Shown piece by piece: positions 14,403-21,339 of a DNA stretch of 23,973 nucleotides. Position 1 is the first letter of the stretch; each line of letters begins with the position of its first letter. A program made the translations under genes and the position numbers. Below the pieces are notes generated by a model. That model did not search any database. It had not been told where the DNA came from and saw nothing but the letters and a program-made list of their open reading frames with translations. Source of the DNA: an uncultured Collinsella sp. (GTDB lineage Bacteria > Actinomycetota > Coriobacteriia > Coriobacteriales > Coriobacteriaceae); contig UQHO01000033.1 of NCBI GenBank assembly GCA_900540995.1, positions 1 to 23,973 of the forward strand, given 5' to 3'.

Positions 14403-14711
14403 ATGGTTGCTTTCTCTCGCGATTGTCCGCCAACTATTATGGCGTAGCGGCGGCGTGGGGTGCCAGCGCGCGAGAAAATGCAGGAAATGGGCGTTCTGCC
14501 CAGCCGTTTAGTGTAGTCGCTAGCTAAGTGAGTAGACTTTTTGCGATATTGCGAGCACATCGCTTTTGCGCAAGGGTTCTACCTGCGGTTTTATGTTTCG
14601 CTATGCGGGCTGTGCTTGGCTATTGCAAAATAGTCTACTCACTTAGGTTTGAGGGCCGTTCGCTGGCGCCTATTTGCGCTTGTTTGCCAACGCCGCGACC
14701 ATCAGAAGCCC
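14403..14711. other. Intergenic region between helicase and trmB, holding repeat copy 3
   Basis: Both flanking genes are on the minus strand. 14403-14523 is the helicase leader; CATAAT (rc) about 35 bases upstream of its ATG is a possible -10, but the -35 is poor. 14524-14646 is the 119-nt repeat. The remaining 65 bases downstream of trmB hold nothing I can assign. Short reading frames crossing the repeat are not credible genes. Confidence 0.6.
14524..14646. repeat. 119-nt hairpin repeat, copy 3
   Basis: The core 14526-14644 is again exactly 119 nt, flanked by CT/AG. The terminal arm AAGTGAGTAGACT pairs perfectly over 13 bp; an extra T then shifts the register by one, and TTTTGCGATA continues with TATTGCAAAA. 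The inner stem AGCACA/TGTGCT replaces the AGCAGG/CCTGCT of copy 1, a compensatory change at element positions 33/87 and 34/86. CAAG (46-49), CCTGCG (57-62) and G26-G94 are kept. Confidence 0.88.
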
Positions 14712-15551
14712 CTAGGACTCTTGCGGTAGACGCTTCTTGCCCTTGCGGGCACGGTTTCTAAAGTTCTCGACGGCCTCTTCCATGCCCAGAGGCACATAGG
14801 CGAGCTCATCGAGGTTATCGGGCAGGTAGCAGGCTAGGCTTTGCTCCTGCGCGCGGCCCGCCGCGAGCTGTTCATCGCTGGGCTGCGCTCCAGGTGTGGC
14901 GCAAATGCCATAGACGGCGGCACCCATCTCGCGCGTGCGGCGCTCGTACTCGGTCTCGGGATGCTCGGGATGGTCGCGGCGGACGTCGTCGCTTACCCAA
15001 AGCGTATCGTAGCCGGCCGCGGCAAACTGTCCCAGGGCGTAATCGCGCAACGGCTTGCTATCGGTGCGCAGTGTGACGGTAGCGCCGGCTGAAAAGAGCG
15101 GGCGGTAGAGCATCAGATGGTCGACATGGACGAGTCGTTTTTTAGCGTACTTGGCCTTGGGCTGCGGCGTGGGAAAGTTAATGGTGATGGCATCGAGCTC
15201 GCCTGCGGCAAACAGCTGTGGCAGCGATGCGGCGCCTCGGGGCAGGACGAGTGCGTTGGATAGCCCCTGTTCGCAGATTTTCTGCGCGGCATAGGCGATG
15301 CAGATGGGCTCCTGGTCCATGCCGATAAAGAGGGTGTCGGGCTCGCGGTGGGCGCGCTCGACCAGATAGGTTCCCTTGCCACAGCCAAGATCCAGGTGAA
15401 GGTGTTCGAAGGGCTTGCTGCCAGCTGGCGCGCAAGCCTCGCGCCAATCTCCGGCATAAGCCTCGGGGTTCGTCTCGATCGCATCGGCGTAGCGCTCCAG
15501 GCGCTCCTCGAGCACAAAGTTCTTAGGCGTGCGAACGTGGACGGCTCCCAT
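14712..15551 (-). CDS. trmB: tRNA (guanine-N7)-methyltransferase-like protein, divergent TrmB
   Basis: TrmB methylates N7 of guanine 46 in the tRNA variable loop using S-adenosylmethionine. This 279-residue protein shows the SAM-binding HLDLGCGKGTYL at 51-62, FIGMDQEP at 75-82, and TEYERR at 200-205, the family's T-x-Y-E motif. The usual DPWPK signature reads NFPTPQPKAKYAKKRL at 125-140, so its Asp and Trp are replaced by Thr and Gln. The C-terminal tail is long and basic (RARKGKKRLPQES). The ATG at 15551 has AAGGAG five bases upstream. It lies downstream of a Trm9-like methyltransferase on the same strand, separated by 118 bases. I am fairly sure of the family; the activity is less certain because of the altered motif. 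Confidence 0.82.
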   Translation of the reverse strand: MGAVHVRTPKNFVLEERLERYADAIETNPEAYAGDWREACAPAGSKPFEHLHLDLGCGKGTYLVERAHREPDTLFIGMDQEPICIAYAAQKICEQGLSNALVLPRGAASLPQLFAAGELDAITINFPTPQPKAKYAKKRLVHVDHLMLYRPLFSAGATVTLRTDSKPLRDYALGQFAAAGYDTLWVSDDVRRDHPEHPETEYERRTREMGAAVYGICATPGAQPSDEQLAAGRAQEQSLACYLPDNLDELAYVPLGMEEAVENFRNRARKGKKRLPQES

Positions 15552-15607
15552 GAGGCTCCTTGGTCATAAGTATGGAACGCATAGCTGCGCGTTCCGTCAA
15601 TGGGTTG

Positions 15608-15631
15608 AAAAAGGGTGGGCATAGTTTGCCC
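15608..15631 (-). terminator. Weak terminator after Trm9-like gene
   Basis: On the minus strand GGGCA and TGCCC form a 5-bp stem, followed by ACCC and a run of five T. It lies about 38 bases beyond the Trm9-like stop. The stem is short and detached from the T run, so it would be a weak signal. Confidence 0.35.
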
Positions 15632-15669
15632 GAAAGATGCGGTGCGGCTCGGCGGCGAATCGTCGGTGC

Positions 15670-16542
15670 CTACAGACGTTTGAGAATCACATAGCGGTTG
15701 AGCTCGCCGCTGCGACCGTCGGCATGGAAGCGCTCAAGCTCGCGCACGGGGACCTCGCCGCTCTTGTAGAACGTACGGACGCCGCGCACCAGGTCGGTGA
15801 TCTGCTGATCGTCAAAGTGATGGCAATAGCGGTAGGCGTGGCGGTCGTTTTGCCAGCCGATGAGGTGGTCGCCGGCTTCAAACTGCGCGGAATCGTAACC
15901 TTCAAACGGCGGGGTGAGCTCGGCACGGGCCTCGGCGCGAACGGCCTTGCGCGCCATGCGCTCGTCGTTCATAAACTCCCAAAAGCTGATGGCGATGATG
16001 CCGCCCGGGCGCGTCTGGCGCACCAGGGCGTCGAGCACGCGTACGCGGTACTCGCACGACGGCACGTGGTGCATAAAACCAAAGCAGACCGAGATGTCGG
16101 CGAGCGGGGCGTCGAAAAGCACGTCGGGTGTCTCGGCGGGGTTGAGCTTCATAAGGGCATCGAGCACGTCGAGTTCCTGGAAGTGCAGGTTGGGAATGCG
16201 CAGGGCGTGACCGTGCGCATCGATAGCCAAATCCTGACACGAGTCGACACCATAGAACTCAAACGGGCAGCTGGCATCTGCCGAGGGGTTTGCGCCGTCG
16301 ACGCCCTTGGCGGCAAGTGCGCCGCCGGCGGCAAAGTTCTCGAATCGCATATTGCCGCAGGCGAGATCGAAGACGCGGACGGGATGCTCAATCGTGGCGA
16401 CATCGAGCTGTTCGAGCGCGATGTCCATGGTGCGCACCCAGCCGGGCCACGGGGCCTGGCGCGTATCGGAGAAGGAGGCGGAGTGCTCGCGATAGAACGT
16501 GTTGTTGAGCTGGATGAGCGATGAGGCGAAATCGCGGTTCAC
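15670..16542 (-). CDS. SAM-dependent methyltransferase, Trm9/ALKBH8-like
   Basis: This 290-residue class I methyltransferase has the SAM-binding VFDLACGNMRF at 57-67 and FYGVDS at 96-101. Several stretches resemble Trm9: NNTFYREHSASFSDTRQAPWPGW near 13-35 (Trm9 pattern Y-x-A-x-x-F-S-x-T-R-x-x-P-W), FMHHVPSCEYRVRVL at 156-170, RPGGIIAISFWEF at 178-190 and YRYCHHF at 237-243. Trm9 methylates carboxymethyluridine at the tRNA wobble position. I chose GTG 16542 because GGAGGGAG lies nine bases upstream; an ATG at 16590 has no ribosome site. An Elp3-like gene lies 2 kb away. It could instead be a general methyltransferase; the Trm9 link rests on recalled motifs. Confidence 0.72.
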   Translation of the reverse strand: MNRDFASSLIQLNNTFYREHSASFSDTRQAPWPGWVRTMDIALEQLDVATIEHPVRVFDLACGNMRFENFAAGGALAAKGVDGANPSADASCPFEFYGVDSCQDLAIDAHGHALRIPNLHFQELDVLDALMKLNPAETPDVLFDAPLADISVCFGFMHHVPSCEYRVRVLDALVRQTRPGGIIAISFWEFMNDERMARKAVRAEARAELTPPFEGYDSAQFEAGDHLIGWQNDRHAYRYCHHFDDQQITDLVRGVRTFYKSGEVPVRELERFHADGRSGELNRYVILKRL

Positions 16543-16809
16543 GGCGCGGAACTCCCTCCGTTGGCGGTGCGGAATTAACAGTACGACCATACTACCGTTA
16601 ACGCCGCAACGGGGACAACCAAGCTACGGGTCATTGCTTTGTTTGGACACATTTCCGCAGCTCATATGCACCCGCAACCGACGGTTGTCAAAAATCTCAC
16701 TAGAATAGGTGGCATGCTTTTGGCGGTGGCGGATAGATTTTTAACTGTGCAAGGCGCCTTAAGAAGAAAAACGGTCCGGCGGCACGGCTGGAATCACATA
16801 GGAGGAACC

Positions 16810-17532
16810 ATGAATGTAGAAACTGCGCAGCGGCTCGCCGACCTTCGTCGCAGCAAGGGTTTTAGCCAAGAAGGGCTGGCACGAAAGCTGGGACTGTCGC
16901 GCCAAGCAGTCAGTAAATGGGAGCGCGCGGAGAGCTCGCCCGATACCGAGAACCTGATCTCGCTCGCCAAGCTCTATGGTGTGAGCTTGGACGAGCTGCT
17001 CAATCCGAGCGATGAGATTGAGGACGATATCGAGTTTGAGAACGAGGACCGTGCCCGTCAGCGCGAGGCCGAGGCGGCAGATCGCGCCCGTACCCATGAG
17101 GCGGCGGCACGTGCCACCGAGGCGGCAACACAGGCGAGTGACGCCGCCGCCAAGGCGGCGCAAGCGGCAAGCTGGAGTGCGCAGGCCGCCAATGCCGCTA
17201 CGGCGCAGGCGACGAGTGGCAGCGCAGTTGGCTCGACTCCGGTGAAGGGCCCGTTCCAGTCGTTCCCGTATTGGGCCGTGTGCTGGCTGCTGTTCTTTTT
17301 GCTGATGTTCCTGTTTGGTGCCGGCCCCTTTGCCGCACTGATCTTCTTTACGATTCCCATCTATCACTGGGTGGCGCGTGCGCTCGATGGCGATTGGGCG
17401 CGCGGGGATATTCAGGTTGGTTCGGCGTCGGTGGCGGTCAAGGCCCAGGGGAAGGATACTTCTGCGGAATCTGATGCTGACGTGGCTACCGCGACTACCG
17501 CTGAGCCGATTGCCAAAGAGAGTGATGAATGA
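16810..17532 (+). CDS. Membrane-anchored XRE-family regulator
   Basis: This 240-residue protein begins with an XRE helix-turn-helix domain (about 6-64: LRRSKGFSQEGLARKLGLS, then RQAVSKWERAESSPDTENL). A charged and alanine-rich linker (about 70-140) probably forms a helix. Two adjacent hydrophobic stretches at about 153-172 and 174-188 look like a membrane hairpin. The tail is hydrophilic. The ATG has AGGAGG six bases upstream. It overlaps the next gene by ATGA, so the two are translationally coupled. The DNA-binding domain would be on the cytoplasmic face. This pairing suggests an envelope-linked sensor and effector; the target genes are unknown, although autoregulation is plausible. Confidence 0.85.
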   Translation: MNVETAQRLADLRRSKGFSQEGLARKLGLSRQAVSKWERAESSPDTENLISLAKLYGVSLDELLNPSDEIEDDIEFENEDRARQREAEAADRARTHEAAARATEAATQASDAAAKAAQAASWSAQAANAATAQATSGSAVGSTPVKGPFQSFPYWAVCWLLFFLLMFLFGAGPFAALIFFTIPIYHWVARALDGDWARGDIQVGSASVAVKAQGKDTSAESDADVATATTAEPIAKESDE

Positions 17533-18428
17533 TGAAGCTTTCGCATGAATCCAAGGTACGCTTGGGCGTTGGCATCGGAGCGTTTGTGCTCATCATCGGG
17601 CTTGTCTTTGGCATTTCGCGGACTTTGATTCATTTTGATGGCCCGTGGGATCTCGACGATGTTGTATCCGGCTTCTCTGGTATGGACGATGCGGTTGACG
17701 AGGACGATCTTTTGGATGGCGGGAACTATTCCGCTCGGCCTCAGCAGCTTTCGAGCACGACTTTTGACGAAGACGCGTTCCAATCGCTCGACTTGGATGT
17801 GACGTCGGGGACGGTCGAGGTTAAACGTGTCTCTGGCGGACCGGTACGTGTCATCGAAAGCGGGCGCGTTGCAAAGGGGGCGTCTGCTTCCGATGCCGCC
17901 ACTCAGAATCTGGTTAAGATCGAGGGCTCTACACTCAAGATTCGCCAGTTCGATTGCGATGACGAGCGCGCCATTGACCGCACGGTTACCGTCGAGCTGC
18001 CGCGCGAAGTTGCCGATAACATGGTGGGCATTACAGCGAATGTAGGATCGGGTGACCTGACGGTCGCGGGCATTGCGTGTCATGACCTCAACCTGACTTT
18101 GGACTCTGGAGACGTTGAGTTTACGGGCACCGTGACCGATACCCTGAATGCCGAGGTCGGTTCGGGCGATGTGACGTTCGAGCTCTACCAGGCCCCCGCG
18201 AAGTCGATGGACGTGAGTGTGGGCTCGGGCGATGTGGAGATGACGGTTCCGAACTCGACGGGCTTTAAGGCGAGCCTCACCTTGGGCAGCGGCGACTTCG
18301 AGAGCGATTTCCTTCCGCTTGGCTACGACGGCGAGACCATTTTGAATCTTGAATTCGATAACGGCGATAAGTCTGCTACGTATCGTTTTGAGGTCGGTTC
18401 GGGCGACATGTCGTTTGATCCGGAGTGA
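17529..18428 (+). CDS. Membrane-anchored DUF4097-type beta-repeat protein
   Basis: This 299-residue protein has an uncleaved-looking signal or membrane helix at about 11-30 (RLGVGIGAFVLIIGLVFGIS) followed by an acidic linker. The extracellular part (about 85-299) is a run of short beta repeats marked by SGD turns: VGSGDLTV at 172, LDSGDVEF at 191, VGSGDVTF at 210, VGSGDVEM at 231, LGSGDFES at 252 and VGSGDMSF at 289. That repeated pattern is typical of DUF4097/adhesin-like beta-solenoid domains. The start overlaps the stop of the XRE gene; ATG 17529 and ATG 17532 are equally possible. Known relatives occur in stress operons beside a regulator. The function is not established. Confidence 0.82.
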   Translation: MMKLSHESKVRLGVGIGAFVLIIGLVFGISRTLIHFDGPWDLDDVVSGFSGMDDAVDEDDLLDGGNYSARPQQLSSTTFDEDAFQSLDLDVTSGTVEVKRVSGGPVRVIESGRVAKGASASDAATQNLVKIEGSTLKIRQFDCDDERAIDRTVTVELPREVADNMVGITANVGSGDLTVAGIACHDLNLTLDSGDVEFTGTVTDTLNAEVGSGDVTFELYQAPAKSMDVSVGSGDVEMTVPNSTGFKASLTLGSGDFESDFLPLGYDGETILNLEFDNGDKSATYRFEVGSGDMSFDPE

Positions 18429-18475
18429 CATGCGGTTTTCGGAGATCGGTACATATAGGCATGCTCTTTGATGGA

Positions 18476-18514
18476 GGCGCCGGAGCCGTGACGGGCTTCG
18501 GCGCCTTTGCCTTT
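18476..18514 (+). terminator. Terminator hairpin before the Elp3-like gene
   Basis: GGCGCCGGAGCC (18476-18487) pairs with GGCTTCGGCGCC (18494-18505) over 12 bp with one G-T wobble around GTGACG, and is followed by TTTGCCTTT. It ends the XRE/DUF4097 operon and directly abuts the possible promoter of the next gene. Confidence 0.65.
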
Positions 18515-18526
18515 ACAATGGGGGGC
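18514..18526 (+). promoter_or_regulatory. Possible leaderless -10 element of the Elp3-like gene
   Basis: TACAAT (18514-18519) is seven bases before the ATG at 18527, the spacing expected if transcription starts on the A of the start codon. No good -35 is visible (GTGACG at 18488-18493 is 20 bases away). There is no normally spaced Shine-Dalgarno sequence. Leaderless messages are common in actinobacteria, so this is plausible but unproven. Confidence 0.35.
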
Positions 18527-20434
18527 ATGGAACAGATTATCTTGAACATACTCGAGGCTCTGCGTCGCGGCGAGACCGTGGACGACAAAGCGCTCGTCAA
18601 ACTGATACATGCCGAGGCGCGCCGTGAGGGTGCCGACAAACGCGATTTGGCCAAGCGCCGTCTGCTGCCGTTCTACCAGCGGGTTAAACGTGAGGAGCCG
18701 GTTCGGTGGGCTGCGTGGAATGTCGATTCCGATCTGGAGCGTCAACTGCTGCAGGTCCTGCGTATGAAGCCTCGTCGCACGGCTTCGGGCGTGGCGACCA
18801 TTACCGTCATCACCAAGCCCTGGCCATGCTCGGGCGATTGCCTATTTTGCCCCAACGATCTGCGCATGCCCAAAAGCTATCTGCACGCCGAGCCGGCGTG
18901 CGCCCGTGCGGAGCAAAATTGCTTTGACCCGTATCTGCAGGTAAGCGCTCGTCTGACCGCGCTTTCGCAGATGGGGCATGCGACCGATAAGATTGAGCTC
19001 ATTGTGCTCGGCGGTACCTGGAGCGACTATCCGCAAGGGTATCAGACGTGGTTTATGTCGGAGCTCTTCCGCGCGCTCAATGACGATGCCGTGGCTGGTG
19101 TGGCGGCTAACCCCATGTTGGCGCGTCCGGGCATCAGTCGTGCCGAGGCGGGGCGTCTGCTCGATGACGCTCCCGCCGATGCCCTGCCGCCTGTGGTAGC
19201 AGAGCGCCGTGAGCGCTATCAGGCCGCCGGCATTGCGACAGACGAGGTCGAGCTTGCTGCCGGCGTTGCCGACGAGCAGGGGCGTGTGGATGCTGCCGTG
19301 GGCGGCTATAACCGTGCGGTGCGTCGTCTGTACGGTCCCGGTACGCCGTGGGACAAGGTCACTGAGTGGCAGACGGCAACGATGGAGGAGCTCGAGCGTC
19401 AGCAGCGCATCAACGAGACGGCGAAGCATCGCGTGGTGGGACTCGTTATCGAGACGCGCCCCGATGCCGTAACGCCGCAGGCGCTTACGCTCATCCGCCG
19501 CCTGGGCTGCACCAAGATCCAGATGGGTATCCAGAGCCTCGACCAGCACCTGCTCGATATCAACGAGCGTCGCATTTCGGTGGCGCAGATTGAACGGGCG
19601 TTTTCGCTTGCGCGCCTGTTTGGCTTTAAGATCCATGCGCATTTTATGCTTAACCTGCTGGGCGCCACGCCGGAGGGGGATAAGCGCGACTACGAACGCT
19701 TTATGACCGAAGGGGCCTTTATGCCCGACGAGGTCAAGGTCTACCCGTGTGCGCTCATCGAGGGCTCGCGTCTGGTGGGCTGCTATGAGCGCGGCGAGTG
19801 GCGTCCCTATACCGAGGAAGAGCTGCTCGATGTGCTGGCCGACGACATCGTGGTGACGCCGGCGTTCTGCCGTATCAGTCGCATGATCCGCGACTTTAGT
19901 TCCGACGACATTATGGTGGGCAACAAGAAACCCAACCTGCGTCAGCTCGTTGAGAACCGTCTGGCTGCTCGGGGTGATGGTGCGACGGTGCGCGAGATTC
20001 GCTATCGCGAGATCAGTACGGCGGGTGCCGACTTGGATGAGCTATCTCTTGATGAGGAAGTGGCGTACGAGACGCCAGTGACTTACGAGCGCTTTTTGCA
20101 GTGGGTGACGCCGCAGGGCAAGATCGCGGGCTTTTTGCGGTTGTCGCTGCCCGACCATTCGTTTGTTGCCGCGCATGCGGACGAGTTGCCGACGACGCCG
20201 GACGAGGCGATGATTCGCGAGGTGCACGTGTATGGCATGGCGGCACGCGTGGGTGACCAGGGCCAGGCGGCGCAGCATCACGGGTTGGGGCGTTTGCTCG
20301 TAGAGCGTGCGTGCGAGATTGCCCGGGATGCCGGCTATGCGCGCATCAACGTGATCAGCGCGATTGGTACGCGCGAGTACTATCGCCATCTTGGATTTTA
20401 TGACCATGGCCTTTATCTGCAAAAGGAGCTCTAG
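18527..20434 (+). CDS. elp3: Elp3-like radical SAM and GNAT protein
   Basis: This 635-residue protein joins a radical SAM domain to a C-terminal acetyltransferase domain, the Elp3 plan. Elp3 uses acetyl-CoA and SAM chemistry to add a carboxymethyl group to wobble uridine 34 of tRNA. Iron-sulfur cysteines are Cys101, Cys105 and Cys108 in WPCSGDCLFCPN. Other marks are IVLGGTWSDYP at 159-169, VVGLVIETRPD at 303-313 and KIQMGIQSLD just after. The GNAT end has YGMAARVGDQGQ, HHGLGRLLVERA and REYYRHLGFYDHGLY. A stretch of roughly 90 residues (about 190-285) between the GGTW and ETRPD motifs is longer than in the Elp3 proteins I know. The start is uncertain: ATG 18527 is preferred, since an upstream extension would run through the terminator hairpin. 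Confidence 0.88.
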   Translation: MEQIILNILEALRRGETVDDKALVKLIHAEARREGADKRDLAKRRLLPFYQRVKREEPVRWAAWNVDSDLERQLLQVLRMKPRRTASGVATITVITKPWPCSGDCLFCPNDLRMPKSYLHAEPACARAEQNCFDPYLQVSARLTALSQMGHATDKIELIVLGGTWSDYPQGYQTWFMSELFRALNDDAVAGVAANPMLARPGISRAEAGRLLDDAPADALPPVVAERRERYQAAGIATDEVELAAGVADEQGRVDAAVGGYNRAVRRLYGPGTPWDKVTEWQTATMEELERQQRINETAKHRVVGLVIETRPDAVTPQALTLIRRLGCTKIQMGIQSLDQHLLDINERRISVAQIERAFSLARLFGFKIHAHFMLNLLGATPEGDKRDYERFMTEGAFMPDEVKVYPCALIEGSRLVGCYERGEWRPYTEEELLDVLADDIVVTPAFCRISRMIRDFSSDDIMVGNKKPNLRQLVENRLAARGDGATVREIRYREISTAGADLDELSLDEEVAYETPVTYERFLQWVTPQGKIAGFLRLSLPDHSFVAAHADELPTTPDEAMIREVHVYGMAARVGDQGQAAQHHGLGRLLVERACEIARDAGYARINVISAIGTREYYRHLGFYDHGLYLQKEL

Positions 20435-21313
20435 ATGAACAAGCCGAGTGTTTCTGCCGGCGTCGTTGCCGGCGTTGCTCTGGGAGCCGCGGCGCTTGGT
20501 GCGGCCGCTGTCGCTGTTCGTGTTGCCTGTCTGCAGGTTGCGCGAACCTGCAATGGGTTGGCGCGTGTGAAGCGCGTGCACGACGAGGGCGGCGACGAAG
20601 TCCGCGTATTGGTGCAAGGCGGCGTCTACCAAAGCGCGAGTTACGTTGGCGAGCGTTGGGCTGAGCCCGTCTTTGCGTACTATCGTGCGTTTGACGACGT
20701 GTTTGAGGCCGAGGGTGCAATGCACGACGCTTATGGTCACGGCATCGACCGTATGCTCATGCTGGGTGGCGGCGGGTTTGCCTATCCCAAGTTTGCGCTG
20801 ATGTCGCACGAGGGCTTGCGCATGGACGTTATCGAGTATGACGGAGAGATTACGCGCCTGGCGCGCCGTTGGTTCTATCTGGACGAGCTGGAGCGCACGG
20901 TGGGCGACCGCTTGCGGGTGATTACTGCTGAGGCTCGCTCGTATCTGGGTGTGACGAGTGTGGGTCATCGTCGCTACGACGTGGTCGTGAGCGATTGCTT
21001 TGGCGGTGCCGAGCCCGTACGCGAGCTGGCGACCGTTGAGGCGTTGCGTCTAGTGCGGGGCAGCCTGAATGCCGGCGGCATCTACGTGGCCAATATCGTG
21101 AGCGCAAGCGAGGGGAGCGATGTGACGTTCCTGCGCGATTGCGCTGCCACGGCACTCGAGGTATTCGCCCACGCCTGGGTGGTCCCATGTGGCGATGCGA
21201 AGTTCGGCGGCGAGGAAAACTACCTGCTCATCGCCAGCGACGGCAACTACGCCTTTGCCGAAGCCGTGCCCTTCGACACCGACTTCCTCGGCACCGTCCT
21301 TCACGACAAATAA
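20435..21313 (+). CDS. Spermidine-synthase-like protein with N-terminal hydrophobic segment
   Basis: This 292-residue protein has a Rossmann-like core resembling spermidine synthase: MLMLGGGGFAYPKFA at 108-121, MDVIEYDGEITRLA at 130-143 with Glu134 in the ribose-binding position, and YDVVVSDCFGG at 181-191. An Ala/Gly/Val-rich stretch at about 8-32 is probably a membrane anchor. The polyamine-site signature is not obvious, so it may be a methyltransferase-like relative and not a true synthase. Translation starts directly after the Elp3-like stop (TAG-ATG), with AAGGAG inside the end of that gene, so the two are coupled. No S-adenosylmethionine decarboxylase is seen in the window. Confidence 0.75.
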   Translation: MNKPSVSAGVVAGVALGAAALGAAAVAVRVACLQVARTCNGLARVKRVHDEGGDEVRVLVQGGVYQSASYVGERWAEPVFAYYRAFDDVFEAEGAMHDAYGHGIDRMLMLGGGGFAYPKFALMSHEGLRMDVIEYDGEITRLARRWFYLDELERTVGDRLRVITAEARSYLGVTSVGHRRYDVVVSDCFGGAEPVRELATVEALRLVRGSLNAGGIYVANIVSASEGSDVTFLRDCAATALEVFAHAWVVPCGDAKFGGEENYLLIASDGNYAFAEAVPFDTDFLGTVLHDK

Positions 21314-21339
21314 GTCTCCTCGTCCCAAAAAGACTGGTC

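Noticed and set aside
14528..14761. Short plus-strand frame across repeat copy 3
   Set aside because: It consists of the hairpin repeat and the antisense end of trmB; no start signal or protein features.
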